Counted from the stretch's first letter, positions 8,342 through 18,043 are shown. The stretch: 64,000 nucleotides of DNA from Hugenholtzia roseola DSM 9546 (GCF_000422585.1 NZ_KE383879.1:29290-93289), one strand, 5' to 3'. Numbers and translations are program-made. Notes: a model not told the origin generated them from the sequence alone.

Positions 8342-10594
8342 ATGTCGTATTCACCTTTGCTCATGACACGCCCGCTACGTTTTGAAAATTCGCCTTTTTT
8401 TGTCCCTTCTTTCTTTTCTTTTTTGATAGGCATAGGTCTGATAGTCGTAGGGGCTTTCTTCTCACCTATTGCCCAAGCCCAAGATACCCTTAGTATCGGC
8501 AATAAGCCTCTTATTTTAAAGCCTTCGGAAAAACCACTGACCCAAAAAGAGGGGCAGGAGGGGCAAAACAGTGCCTTAGGCGATAGTACGGCTACTTTTA
8601 CCACCCAAGAAGACGCGCCCGCCAAAAAAGACAGTATCCCTTATGACGCTTCTACTACCCATTTTTTTTACGAAGACGACCTCTACTACAATACCCAAAT
8701 CAAGCGCAATCCCGATACGCTCGTCCATGATTTTCACCGCTACAATGTAGTGGAAATCAATGATTATCTCTATCAAGATTTGGGAAATTGGGCAACGGCA
8801 GCGACTTCTATTTTCTATCAAATGCCCGAAGAAATAGGCACGCGCTGGGGCATGAACGCCTATCAAGCCTTTATCAAGCGTCCCGAAGAGATGCAGTATT
8901 TCAATACCATGTCGCCTTATACGCGCCTCTACCTCATTCAGGGCGGACAGCGACGCTCAAATCTCGATGTCGCTTTTAGCAGAAATATCACACCCGATTG
9001 GAACGTAACACTTTTTTACAATCGCATGAGTTCGAATAAGGTAGTTTTCAAGACCTTTCGCCGCAACGACGACCTCAACGTCAATCAATCCTTGGGCTTT
9101 AATACCGCCTTTCAAGGTCGCCGCTACAAACTTTTGGCGCATTTTATCTTCTACAATCAAAACATCTTGGAAACTGGCGGCTTAGAAGCCACACAACCCT
9201 TAGAAGTAGGCGAAGGGGGAAACTACATCGATAGTTTGCTCGAATTGGAAAGTTCCGAACTGCGCTATCGCTTTTTGCAGCCCGTTTCGGTCAATGCCTT
9301 TGGGCGCAATTTTCGCCTTTATCACCAATATAGCCTAACCAAAAAAGGCGAATTAGAACTTTTCCACCGCGCGGAATTTCGTCAGGATTTTAATATTTGG
9401 CAAGATGCCAATTTCAACCAAAATAGAAACAGTTATCGCCAAACCTTTTTTGATGCTGCCAAAGTAACGCGCTCTTTTTATAGGAATGATTATCAGCACC
9501 TCGATAATAGGGTAGGTATCAAAGGTAGGGCAAAAGATTTTCAGTATCGCGCCTATTTAAGACAAAGAACCTACCAGCAGCGGGCTACCTTTTTGAAAGA
9601 TAGTACAGATATTCTGACCGATTCTGCCCGTTTGGAACTGCCTGCGGAATGGTTTGTAGGTGGCGGCATGCGCTATTTTTTGGATACGACTAATACCAGT
9701 TGGGTAGATGCCCAAGCGGAATATTTATTGGTAGATGCCTATAAAATGCAGCTTTTTTTTAATCATAAAAATATTAGTTTGCAGGCAGAAAGACAAAATT
9801 ATCGCCCAGATGTAATCCAACGCGCTTATTTTGGCAATCATTTTAAGTGGAATGACGACAGTTTGCGCAATACCATTGCCGATAGATTTGCACTTAGCTA
9901 TGCCTTCGAACCTTTTAAAAAGGGGCTATTTCCTACCAAAAATAAAAAACGAAACGCCGCCGATATAGATTTAGGCTTGCTTCAAAATTACGATTCTACC
10001 CAAGTCCAGACTTTCGACAGCCTGCTGCAAAACAACCAAATGGCTTCGGCTTTTTACCTTCGCCTCGAACCCTTTGCCGAATATACGCGCCTCAATCGCC
10101 TGATTTATTACGACACAGTGGCGCAAAGACAGCAAGCGCAGGGCATTGTTTCACAATTTCGGATAGGGACAAATTTCAAGGCGCAATGGAAAAAATTTCA
10201 CTTCAAGGGTAGCCTTTTTTACGCCGCTTCGCAGGGGCAGGACATTTGGCGCGTGCCTACTTTCTTTGCCAATGTAGTCGGATACTATGAAAATTCCCTT
10301 TTCAATAACGCCATGCAAGCCCATATTGGCTTGGATATTCACTACAATACGCGCTATCGTGCCTTTGCCTATATGCCCATTACGGGGCAGTTCCACGTTC
10401 AAGACGAGGCTTTGGTCGGAAACTATCCCTTAGTGAGTGCCTTCTTCGACTTCAAAGTAAAACGCGCCCTACTCTTTTTCAAAATCGTCAATTTGCTGCA
10501 AGACGTAGCAGGCAATGGCTACTACACCACGCCTTATTACATTGCCCAACCGCGCTCCTTCGAATTTGGCTTGCAGTGGCTCTTTTTTGACTAA
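8342..10594 (+). CDS. Putative outer-membrane beta-barrel porin (PF14121-type)
   Basis: This 750-residue protein has a long signal peptide with a hydrophobic core (SFLIGIGLIVVGAFF) and a likely cleavage after QAQ. The mature protein has a hallmark stretch of the Bacteroidota 'putative porin' family (MPEEIGTRWGMNAYQAF..., ...YTRLYLIQGGQRRSNLDVAFSRNITPDWNVTLFYNR). Alternating aromatic and polar strands run to a terminal aromatic residue in FEFGLQWLFFD, as expected of a barrel. It should sit in the outer membrane; its substrate is unknown. The start at 8342 follows from the promoter at 8320; ATG 8363 is also possible. The aminotransferase gene follows after 17 bases, probably in one transcript. 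Confidence 0.8.
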   Translation: MSYSPLLMTRPLRFENSPFFVPSFFSFLIGIGLIVVGAFFSPIAQAQDTLSIGNKPLILKPSEKPLTQKEGQEGQNSALGDSTATFTTQEDAPAKKDSIPYDASTTHFFYEDDLYYNTQIKRNPDTLVHDFHRYNVVEINDYLYQDLGNWATAATSIFYQMPEEIGTRWGMNAYQAFIKRPEEMQYFNTMSPYTRLYLIQGGQRRSNLDVAFSRNITPDWNVTLFYNRMSSNKVVFKTFRRNDDLNVNQSLGFNTAFQGRRYKLLAHFIFYNQNILETGGLEATQPLEVGEGGNYIDSLLELESSELRYRFLQPVSVNAFGRNFRLYHQYSLTKKGELELFHRAEFRQDFNIWQDANFNQNRNSYRQTFFDAAKVTRSFYRNDYQHLDNRVGIKGRAKDFQYRAYLRQRTYQQRATFLKDSTDILTDSARLELPAEWFVGGGMRYFLDTTNTSWVDAQAEYLLVDAYKMQLFFNHKNISLQAERQNYRPDVIQRAYFGNHFKWNDDSLRNTIADRFALSYAFEPFKKGLFPTKNKKRNAADIDLGLLQNYDSTQVQTFDSLLQNNQMASAFYLRLEPFAEYTRLNRLIYYDTVAQRQQAQGIVSQFRIGTNFKAQWKKFHFKGSLFYAASQGQDIWRVPTFFANVVGYYENSLFNNAMQAHIGLDIHYNTRYRAFAYMPITGQFHVQDEALVGNYPLVSAFFDFKVKRALLFFKIVNLLQDVAGNGYYTTPYYIAQPRSFEFGLQWLFFD

Positions 10595-10611
10595 ACTCGA
10601 ATCCTTTTGCT

Positions 10612-11874
10612 ATGAACCTTCGCCAACTCTTTTTGGCTCACCAAGCCCAGACCTCCGAATTTCCGCTTATGTTGGAGGTGCTTTCTGCAAAGGGCATTTA
10701 CCTTTTTGGGCGGAAGGGCAAAAAATACATAGACCTCATTTCGGGAATTGGCGTGTCTAATATTGGGCATCGTCACCCTGCCGTCGTGCGTGCCATTCAG
10801 CGGCAACTTCGCAAATATCTGCACGTCATGGTCTATGGCGAAACGCTGCAATCGCCACAGGTCTTTTTGGCAAAAGCCTTAGCCCAAACCTTAGAAAAGC
10901 ATACAGAAAAAAATTTATCTAATAGTTTAGAAAAAAGTTCAGAAAAAAAATCAGATACGCCTACCGACCCTTGGGCTACCTATTTCCTCAATTCGGGCAG
11001 CGAAGCCATCGAAGGGGCAATGAAACTTGCCAAACGCTACACAGGGCGCAAGCAAATTTTAGCCTGCCGCAATGCCTATCATGGCTCCTCGCAAGGGGCT
11101 TTGTCGCTTTCAAGTCAGGACGATTTTAAGCGCAATTTCGCACCACTGCTGCCCCAAATAGACTACCTCGACTTTATGAATACCGACGATTTGGCGCGTA
11201 TTACTACCCAAACGGCAGCCGTTTTTATCGAACCCATACAAGGCGAAGCAGGCGTAAGGGTAGGACAAGCTCCTTATTTTCAGGCACTTCGTAAAAAATG
11301 CAGTGAAGTAGGTGCGCTTTTGGTTCTCGATGAAATTCAAACGGGTTTTGGCAGAACAGGCACTTTTTGGGCGCATCAAGCCTACGACATCGAGCCTGAT
11401 ATTTTGGTCTGTGCCAAAGGCATGGGCGGTGGCTTGCCTATCGGCGCATTTATGGCACGCCGCTCGAAGATGCAGGTTTTGAGCAAAAATCCTATCTTGG
11501 GGCATATCACTACTTTTGGTGGAAATGCCCTTTCTGCGGTGGCTTCGTTGGCTACTTTGCGCACCCTCGAAGCCGAAAAAATCTATGAAACTGCTCCCCA
11601 AAAGCACGAACTTTTTAAGCAATATTTAAAGCACCCTGCCATTAAAGCCATTCGCGGCAGAGGACTGATGATGGCAGTAGAGTTCGAATCTTTTGACTTT
11701 CTTAAAAAAGTCATCGATAGGTGCTTGGAAAAAGGCGTACTAACCGACTGGTTTCTCTATTGCGACAACGCCATGCGCATTGCCCCACCACTTATCATCA
11801 CCGAAAAGCAAATCCGCAAAGCCTGCCTACTTATTTTGGAGGCAATAGAGGAGGTGAGTGCTGAAAGCATCTGA
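10612..11874 (+). CDS. Class III PLP-dependent aminotransferase
   Basis: The 420-residue protein matches the acetylornithine/ornithine/4-aminobutyrate aminotransferase fold. It has the PLP phosphate-binding NSGSEA (about residue 127), FIEPIQGE (205), LDEIQTGFGRTG (239) and the Schiff-base lysine in CAKGMGGGLP (Lys 269). Such enzymes move an amino group from an omega-amino substrate to a keto acid. Bacteroidota carry orphan members annotated only as 'aspartate aminotransferase family', and no arginine genes are nearby, so the substrate is left open. Residues about 95-120 are a Lys/Ser/Glu-rich insertion not typical of the family. It lies 17 bases after the porin gene. Confidence 0.85.
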   Translation: MNLRQLFLAHQAQTSEFPLMLEVLSAKGIYLFGRKGKKYIDLISGIGVSNIGHRHPAVVRAIQRQLRKYLHVMVYGETLQSPQVFLAKALAQTLEKHTEKNLSNSLEKSSEKKSDTPTDPWATYFLNSGSEAIEGAMKLAKRYTGRKQILACRNAYHGSSQGALSLSSQDDFKRNFAPLLPQIDYLDFMNTDDLARITTQTAAVFIEPIQGEAGVRVGQAPYFQALRKKCSEVGALLVLDEIQTGFGRTGTFWAHQAYDIEPDILVCAKGMGGGLPIGAFMARRSKMQVLSKNPILGHITTFGGNALSAVASLATLRTLEAEKIYETAPQKHELFKQYLKHPAIKAIRGRGLMMAVEFESFDFLKKVIDRCLEKGVLTDWFLYCDNAMRIAPPLIITEKQIRKACLLILEAIEEVSAESI

Positions 11875-11910
11875 AAATAAAACAAAAAATACTGCAAAAA
11901 ACACAATATT

Positions 11911-13614
11911 TTATTTATCGTAATAGGAAACACGCCAAACTGTGGTAGCTATTTTCGCTAACTCTAATTGCCTTTTTTCTAAATTGTGCGGATTCCAGTC
12001 GGGATAAGTAATTTGCTTGGTTAGGAAAAATTGACTCGTTTGGTAGGCTGTTAGTTTTTCGGTATAATCTTTATTGCCAACTTCTCTATTTTTATTTGCT
12101 TCTAAAAGCGTATAATTTCCTATTCTAAAAACATAGTTATTTTTTGTATGATTAGGAAAATTTGCCTCCCAATCGTTTTGTGGATTTTCGGGTAAAATAT
12201 GCTCGATGGTGGCGTTATGTGCTTCAAAATCGTAATCTTGGCTTGCTATTTTGTTTTCTAATTCAAACAAAATGTAGCGAATTAGTTTTTTGTGCCTGCG
12301 CGTGTTGAAAGATTTAGCAGAAAAACTATTTTTAAAATCGGTATCTGAAATGTATAAAATCTCTATTTCTTTTGCAAGCTGAATCAGATTTGTAATCTCG
12401 CCTGCTGCAACCTTAATCGCTGCCTTGTGATAAACCTCCTCTAATCGCCCTTCGGGGTATCCGCCCATAACGGTATAACGAAAGGCAATGGTAGTAATAA
12501 GTTTTAAAATTTTATCAAAAAAAGGAAGCATTTTTTCGTATGCAATGAGCAAAAGTGGCAAACCTGCCTGTGCCTGAAATAGCCCTATTTCGCCGATACG
12601 CTTTTGGATTTCCCTATTGCCCCGCCAAAGTTCGTCTGACGCTTGGTGTAGAGCTACATAATAAACTGCATTTTTTTCTAAATCTTCTAATAAATCAAAA
12701 AGATTATCAACTGTCTTTATTTTGGCTTTTATATGCTTATAGAGGTGTTCAGGGCGCACTAATTTGTTTTTCGAAATCCAATAGCGGCGCAAAAAAAGTG
12801 GGAAATTTTCCACTCCTACCCAATCGACGATATAGTTCCATTTTTCACTAATAATTTGCTGCGTCGCTTCCTGTGGGACAAGTGAAAAAAGGTAGTTTTT
12901 GAGCAAATCTACGCTCGAAAGCACACTGCCACGCGAATTAAGGGTTTCGAATACAAGGTAGGCTTGCAATTCATTTTCTACACTAATTTGTGTAAAAATA
13001 ACCTTACGTGCCACTATTTCATCGAGAAGCCAAGCGATTTTCTCACCTGATAGGTTAGTTTGAAAGTGTAGAGTAATTTTTTTATAGAAAAAATCTAAAC
13101 AATTTAATAGTAACTTATCCGAATCATTTAATTTTAGCACAACGCTGGGCGCAGGGCGTTTGAGGGTAAGTAAATTCAGTTGAAAAAATAAATTGTTAGT
13201 TTTATTTAGTGTCAATTTGCTTGTGTAAGTTAAGGAAGCAGCCTCTTTTTCACCTAAAAATTTGCTACTCAAAATTCTGATGCGTTCCTCATTGGCTTCT
13301 TTTTCAAGCTCCTGCGCCGCTAATTCTTTCAAAATTTGGATACAAGACAAGGCGAATAGGGTTAGGGTTGTGAGCCTTTGTTGTCCGTCTATGATAGCAT
13401 AGCGGCTTTGTCCTAAACTTTGCAACACAATTACCCCCATGTAATGGACAGAATTAGTTTCTAAAACCAATAGAATATCATTCCATAAATCTTCCCAATT
13501 ATCCTCTTTCCACGCATAATCGCGCTGATAAAGCGGTACTATGTATTTTTTACCATTCCCTAAAATTTCGCTCGTATCGACGGTTTTGGTATAAAGAAGA
13601 TAATTGTTTTCCAT
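11911..13614 (-). CDS. GmrSD-like DUF262/DUF1524 nuclease-family protein
   Basis: The N-terminal DUF262 (ParB/Srx-fold, nucleotide-using) domain shows VPLYQRDYAWKEDNW near residue 26 and the signature DGQQRLTTL at 76-84. The C-terminal DUF1524 domain has the HNH-like IEHILPENPQNDW at 470-482, then IGNYTLLEANKN...GN and a final helix. This is the domain pair of GmrSD-type (type IV) restriction enzymes, which cut modified, e.g. glucosylated, phage DNA. At 567 residues it is a single-chain version of usual size. It stands alone without a modification enzyme, consistent with a stand-alone defence gene. Its real target is unknown; some DUF262 proteins act in other systems. Confidence 0.85.
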   Translation of the reverse strand: MENNYLLYTKTVDTSEILGNGKKYIVPLYQRDYAWKEDNWEDLWNDILLVLETNSVHYMGVIVLQSLGQSRYAIIDGQQRLTTLTLFALSCIQILKELAAQELEKEANEERIRILSSKFLGEKEAASLTYTSKLTLNKTNNLFFQLNLLTLKRPAPSVVLKLNDSDKLLLNCLDFFYKKITLHFQTNLSGEKIAWLLDEIVARKVIFTQISVENELQAYLVFETLNSRGSVLSSVDLLKNYLFSLVPQEATQQIISEKWNYIVDWVGVENFPLFLRRYWISKNKLVRPEHLYKHIKAKIKTVDNLFDLLEDLEKNAVYYVALHQASDELWRGNREIQKRIGEIGLFQAQAGLPLLLIAYEKMLPFFDKILKLITTIAFRYTVMGGYPEGRLEEVYHKAAIKVAAGEITNLIQLAKEIEILYISDTDFKNSFSAKSFNTRRHKKLIRYILFELENKIASQDYDFEAHNATIEHILPENPQNDWEANFPNHTKNNYVFRIGNYTLLEANKNREVGNKDYTEKLTAYQTSQFFLTKQITYPDWNPHNLEKRQLELAKIATTVWRVSYYDK

Positions 13615-13747
13615 ATTATTTTTAGCATTATTTTAGTATAAAAACAGGGCTGCCTCGCATTTCTCAAAAGTTACCCCATATCCCTACAAAAATACGCAAA
13701 ACTTTTCAAAAGGCATCAATGGCACAAGGGAGTTTGAGAGGCTACAA

Positions 13748-14000
13748 GGTTGTTGCAAAGATAAAAATCTTATTTTGTCAAATAAAAAACAAAATAAAAT
13801 TTGGTTTTGAAACCTTCCCTTTGGGAGAGCGCAAGGTGGGGTTCATTCCTTTTTTATTTCAATCTCACTGCGGACAAGGCAGTGCCTTGTCCCTACCTTT
13901 GCATCTAATTTTTAGAAATTAACCCCATTGGGCAGGGTCAGGAGGTTTGCTCAAAGCACAAAAGCTCATTTTTTGACTTTCTGACTGTTGCAATAACGCT
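13748..14000. mobile_element. Worn family B element (B2) with family A copy A4 inside
   Basis: The left edge (GGTTGTTGCAAAGATAAAAATCTTA) and the right edge (CAGGAGGTTTGCTCAAAGCACAAAA..., GACTGTTGCAATAACGC) match family B with several changes. Between them, about 13769-13924 is a family A copy with ACAAAATAAAATTTGG, TTTCAATCTCACTGC, the palindrome at 13872-13892 and the TCTAATTTTTAGAAATTAAC end. The boundary between A and B on the left is uncertain. No target duplication is visible. Apart from this I see no gene in the 13615-14150 gap. Confidence 0.55.
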
Positions 14001-14150
14001 GCAAAATACCGATTTGAGCCTATGCAAACGAGGGCAAAAAAAGATATTTGACGAAAAATATATTAAAAAAAACATTAAAAAAATTAGATAAAAATCCTGC
14101 AAAATAGGAACAAAATAGTTTGTCCCCATTTTGCAGGAAAAGCAGCACGA

Positions 14151-15692
14151 CTAATGTTTGAAGTGCCTAATGCCTGTCAAGACCATTGCCATCTGGTTTT
14201 GGTCGCAAGCCTGAATCGAATCTTGGTCTTTGATAGAACCTCCCGGCTGAATAACGGCACTAATGCCCTCTGTGGCAGCAATTTCGACACAATCGGGAAA
14301 AGGGAAAAAGGCATCAGAAGCCATGACCGCGCCTTTTAAATCGAAGCCAAAAGATTTTGCCTTCGCAATCGCCTGACGCAAGGCATCTACGCGCGAAGTC
14401 TGTCCCACGCCGCTTGCCAAAAGCTGTCCTGCTACGGCTAAAACAATCGTATTCGATTTGGTGTGCTTGACAATTTTACTCGCAAAAAGCAAGGCTTCGA
14501 CTTCGGCTTCGGTAGGTTGCCTTTTAGTAACGACTTTCAAATCGCTTTTTGTTTCGCTTTTTGCATCAATATCCTGCAAAATAACGCCGTTTAAAAGGGT
14601 TTTAAATTGCGTTTGAGGCAAGGCAAGTGGCTTTCTTTTGAGCAAAATTCTATTTTTCTTTTCCTTCAAAAGGGCAAGCGCGTCGGGTGCAAAATCGGGC
14701 GCAATCAAGACCTCGAAAAATAAATCCTGCATGGCTTGTGCCGCCGCCAAATCTATGCTTCCATTCGAAACCAAGACTCCACCAAAAGCCGATGTCGTGT
14801 CCGCAGCAAAGGCTTTTTGGTATGCCTCTGCCACACTTTTGCCCTCTGCCATGCCGCAGGCGTTGGTGTGCTTCAAGATAGCAAAGGCAGGATTTGATTC
14901 ATTTTTAAATTCGTCTATTAACAAAATAGCGGCATCAATATCTACTAAGTTGTTGTAGGAAAGCTCTTTGCCGTTGAGTTTCTCAAAGAGTGCTTCTAAA
15001 TCGCCATAAAAGAAACCCTTTTGGTGCGGGTTTTCGCCATAACGTAGCACTTGATGCTGTGAAATAGAAGTTTTGAAAAAAGGATAAGTTTTTGTATCTG
15101 AATCTGACTCATTAAAATAATGAAAAATAGCCGTATCGTAATGCGAACTGATATGAAAGGCTTTGGTAGCGAGTTTGCGACGGTCTTCCAAATCGGTGTG
15201 TCCTTGTTTTTCTTCTAAAAGGTGGTTTAAAAATTGGTAATCTTCTTTATCGGCAATGATAACAGTGTCCTGAAAATTTTTGGCTGCCGCCCGAATAAGA
15301 GAAATACCCCCGATGTCTATTTTTTCGATAATTTCTGCCTGACTTGCACCCGAAGCAAGGGTTTCTTCGAAGGGGTATAAATCAACGATAACTAAGTCGA
15401 GGGCAGGAATTTGATATTGTTCGGCTTCGGCTTGGTCGGAATTGTTATCACGACGCTGCAAAATGCCGCCAAAGATTTTGGGGTGCAGGGTCTTGACGCG
15501 CCCCCCAAAAATAGACGGATATTGCGTCAGGCTTTCCACAGCCACGACGGGAATCCCCAAGTTTTCGATAAATTGCTGCGTTCCTCCTGTGGAATAGAGC
15601 GTTACGCCTTGTGCATGTAGGGTCTGCACCAAGGTATCCAAACCTGTCTTGTAATAGACCGAAATCAGGGCGGACTTAATTTTTTTTTGCAT
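14151..15692 (-). CDS. purH: Bifunctional AICAR transformylase / IMP cyclohydrolase
   Basis: PurH performs the last two steps of purine synthesis: formylation of AICAR with 10-formyl-THF, then ring closure to IMP. The 513-residue length is normal. The N-terminal MGS-like cyclohydrolase domain shows LISVYYKTGLD, YSTGGTQQFIE and GGRVKTLHPKIFGGIL. The transformylase part has LRYGENPHQKGFFY, LSYNNLVDIDAA, AILKHTNACGMA, TSAFGGV, and the C-terminal MASDAFFPFPDCVEIAA and GGSIKDQDSI. The gene stands alone, following the terminator of the ABC-F gene upstream. Confidence 0.97.
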   Translation of the reverse strand: MQKKIKSALISVYYKTGLDTLVQTLHAQGVTLYSTGGTQQFIENLGIPVVAVESLTQYPSIFGGRVKTLHPKIFGGILQRRDNNSDQAEAEQYQIPALDLVIVDLYPFEETLASGASQAEIIEKIDIGGISLIRAAAKNFQDTVIIADKEDYQFLNHLLEEKQGHTDLEDRRKLATKAFHISSHYDTAIFHYFNESDSDTKTYPFFKTSISQHQVLRYGENPHQKGFFYGDLEALFEKLNGKELSYNNLVDIDAAILLIDEFKNESNPAFAILKHTNACGMAEGKSVAEAYQKAFAADTTSAFGGVLVSNGSIDLAAAQAMQDLFFEVLIAPDFAPDALALLKEKKNRILLKRKPLALPQTQFKTLLNGVILQDIDAKSETKSDLKVVTKRQPTEAEVEALLFASKIVKHTKSNTIVLAVAGQLLASGVGQTSRVDALRQAIAKAKSFGFDLKGAVMASDAFFPFPDCVEIAATEGISAVIQPGGSIKDQDSIQACDQNQMAMVLTGIRHFKH

Positions 15693-15720
15693 AAGTCTAA
15701 AATTATGAAAATTTATGAAA

Positions 15721-15742
15721 CAAAAAACGCCCCGAAGGGCGT
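15721..15742 (-). terminator. Rho-independent terminator after the ABC-F gene
   Basis: On the minus strand ACGCCC-TTCG-GGGCGT makes a tight tetraloop hairpin followed by TTTTTTG. It lies 10 bases past the ABC-F stop and separates it from purH. Confidence 0.8.
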
Positions 15743-15751
15743 GTTAGGGCG

Positions 15752-17707
15752 TTACATTTGGAGCAGCCTCTCGGCTTGTGCAAGGGCATCTTCCCAATTT
15801 TGGGTAGCCGCCTCTATCTGTGTTTTCAAATCTTGGTACTGTTTGGAAAGGCTCTGCATTTTTTCGGGGTCAGCCAGATTTTGTGGCTCTGCCAGACGTT
15901 GCTCGACTTGCTTGGCTTGTGCTTCGAGTTGCAGAATTTGGGCTTCCCATTGTTCGGCTTCTTTTTCGGCTTTTTTTGCTTTTTTCTGAATTTCTTTTCG
16001 CTCTTCCTGCGAAACGCCGTTATGTTGCGCCTTTGCCGTCTGTGGGGTAGCCACTTTTTGAGCGGTTTTGTCCTGCTTTCGCGCCTCTTTTAGAAGCTCT
16101 TTTTGGGCTTCTTCGCGCTTTTTATACCATTCCTTAAATTCGTCATAAGTGCCGGGATATTCTTTTATTCTGTGGTCTTCTATCCACCAGATTTTGTTGG
16201 CAATCTGACTAATAAAATAACGATTGTGCGAAACTGTTACGAAAGTGCCTTCATATTTTTGCAGCGCGTCTATCAAAACATCTACCGAAAACATGTCTAA
16301 GTGGTTGGTAGGTTCGTCTAAAAGTAGGAAGTTGGATTCCGAAAGTAGCATCTTAGCCAACGCCACACGCGCCTTTTCGCCGCCCGAAAGGACTTTGATT
16401 TTTTTAAAAATATCATCACCTACAAAAAGAAAGCAGCCCAAAATGGTGCGCAATTCGGCTTCGGTGCGGTCGGAGCTGTGTTGCCTAAGCTCCTCTAAAA
16501 GGTCGTTGGAAAGGGTGAGCGATTCGAGTTGGTGCTGGGCGTAAAAACTGGTCAGGACGTTGTGTCCGCCCTGAATTTTACCCGAAAACGCCTCTGTTCC
16601 TGCCAAAAGGCGCAACAAGGTAGATTTACCCTTGCCGTTTGCCCCAATAAGGGCGATTTTGTCGCCTCTATCAATTTGCGCCTCGCTTGCCTCTAAAATT
16701 TTCAAATCGCCGTAACTTTTCGAAACCTCCTCCAATTCTGCCACTACCTTACCCGAAGGCTGTCGGAAGCGGAAACGCACGCTCATGGTAGCCTGCCCAT
16801 TGTCGACGGCTTCGATGCGCTCTATCTTTTCCAACTGCTTGACACGCGATTGCGCTTGCTTGGCTTTTGTGGCTTTTGCTTTAAACCTTTCCACAAAACG
16901 CTCCAATTCTTTTATTTTTTGTTGTTGATTGTCGTAGGCTTTTTGTTGTAATTCGGCGCGAAGGGCTTTTTCTTCCATATAAAAATCGTAGTTGCCCGAA
17001 TAGCGGTCTAATTTGCCGTTCCAAACCTCGACGATAACGTTACAACAATTATTTAGAAAATCTTGGTCGTGCGAAACAATGATAACTGCCCCTTCATAAC
17101 TTTGCAAATAGGTTTCAATCCACTCGATAGAAGGCAAATCTAAGTGGTTGGTAGGTTCGTCTAAAAGCAATAAAGAAGGCTTTTGTAACAATAATTTGGC
17201 AAGCATCACGCGCATGCGCCAGCCCCCTGAAAATTCGCAAAGCGGACGTTTGAGGTCGGCGGTTTGAAAGCCTAAGCCCTCCAAAATCGCCTCTGCCTGC
17301 GCCTGAATCGAGTAGCCGCCAAGCGTTTCAAATTCGGCTTGCAGGTTTGAAAGTTCGTCTAAAAGCGCGTCCGAATAGTCGGTTTCCATCTTTTGCAAAA
17401 TCTCGTCTATGCGTGCCTGCAACTGATTGGGGCGTTCGAAGGCTTGCATCGCCACTTTGAGGATAGATTCTTCGCTTTCGTAGGAAAGTAAGTCCTGATT
17501 GAGGAAACCGATAGTGCAGTCTTTCGCCTTCGAAAGGCTGCCGCCGTCAGGCGTGTATTCACCCACGATAAGGCGCAGCAGGGTAGATTTGCCTGTGCCA
17601 TTTGCGCCGATAAGCCCGATGCGCTCTTTGGGTTTGATTTGCAAAGAGGCTTCCTCATAGATGGCTCTATCGCCAAAATAAAACGAGAGTTGATTGATGG
17701 TTAGCAT
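15752..17707 (-). CDS. ABC-F family ATPase (Uup-like)
   Basis: The 651-residue protein has two ABC ATPase domains and no membrane segments, as in ABC-F proteins that act on ribosomes or, for Uup, on nucleic acid structures. Domain 1 has Walker A GANGTGKST, a signature (F)SGGWRMR and LLLDEPTNHLDLPS. Domain 2 has GANGKGKST, LSGGEKARVALAKM and LLLDEPTNHLDMFS. Between them is the charged linker; after domain 2 comes a roughly 100-residue coiled coil rich in Lys, Glu and Gln, typical of Uup-type members. The start at ATG 17707 is the first conserved residue position. The promoter box at 17712-17719 ends 4 bases before it, so the messenger may be leaderless. Confidence 0.93.
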   Translation of the reverse strand: MLTINQLSFYFGDRAIYEEASLQIKPKERIGLIGANGTGKSTLLRLIVGEYTPDGGSLSKAKDCTIGFLNQDLLSYESEESILKVAMQAFERPNQLQARIDEILQKMETDYSDALLDELSNLQAEFETLGGYSIQAQAEAILEGLGFQTADLKRPLCEFSGGWRMRVMLAKLLLQKPSLLLLDEPTNHLDLPSIEWIETYLQSYEGAVIIVSHDQDFLNNCCNVIVEVWNGKLDRYSGNYDFYMEEKALRAELQQKAYDNQQQKIKELERFVERFKAKATKAKQAQSRVKQLEKIERIEAVDNGQATMSVRFRFRQPSGKVVAELEEVSKSYGDLKILEASEAQIDRGDKIALIGANGKGKSTLLRLLAGTEAFSGKIQGGHNVLTSFYAQHQLESLTLSNDLLEELRQHSSDRTEAELRTILGCFLFVGDDIFKKIKVLSGGEKARVALAKMLLSESNFLLLDEPTNHLDMFSVDVLIDALQKYEGTFVTVSHNRYFISQIANKIWWIEDHRIKEYPGTYDEFKEWYKKREEAQKELLKEARKQDKTAQKVATPQTAKAQHNGVSQEERKEIQKKAKKAEKEAEQWEAQILQLEAQAKQVEQRLAEPQNLADPEKMQSLSKQYQDLKTQIEAATQNWEDALAQAERLLQM

Positions 17708-17711
17708 GCCG

Positions 17712-17746
17712 CAAAGGTAGTGAAAAATTGTCTTGTAGCCTGCAAA
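17712..17746 (-). promoter_or_regulatory. Promoter of the ABC-F gene, abutting the start codon
   Basis: Minus-strand TACCTTTG at 17712-17719 (-7 box) and TTTG at 17743-17746 (-33) are 23 bases apart, within the range reported for Bacteroidota promoters. Only four bases separate the box from the ATG. Confidence 0.55.
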
Positions 17747-17799
17747 TAGAGAAGGCAAATTTTTGCTTTTATGCAGCCAGAGGTAGCAGGTTTTGGGGC

Positions 17800-17936
17800 A
17801 GTAGTGTTAAGTTCTGTAAAAAAACTTGTTTTTTCAAATTTGACACGAAATAAAATTTGGACTTAAACCCTAAGGGTCTTCAAGACCCTTAGGGTTTAGG
17901 GCATAGGACAAGTCAATGACTTGTCCCTACCTTAAA
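17800..17936. repeat. Family A MITE-like element, right-truncated copy A5
   Basis: The left end AGTAGTGTTAAGTTCTG is clear and ACGAAATAAAATTTGG follows. A palindrome with arms CCCTAAGGGTCTT/AAGACCCTTAGGG lies at 17868-17894. The main palindrome at 17906-17926 reads GGACAAGTC/GACTTGTCC, changed in both arms compared with other copies so that pairing is kept. The right terminal repeat is missing after CCCTACCTT. Confidence 0.7.
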
Positions 17937-18035
17937 ACGCCTGCCCTTTTCGAAGTCTTGACATCTTTGTGCCATCTTTTTTCTAAAAAAACGTACCTTT
18001 GCCTTCCATAAGGGTTAGGTTTGCCCAAAAATTGC

Positions 18036-18043
18036 TAACTTTG
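18036..18043 (+). promoter_or_regulatory. -7 promoter box (TAACTTTG) before parC
   Basis: TAACTTTG fits TAnnTTTG, 77 bases before ATG 18121. A TTTG at 18020-18023 is too close (12 bases) to be a standard -33 element. Confidence 0.45.
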
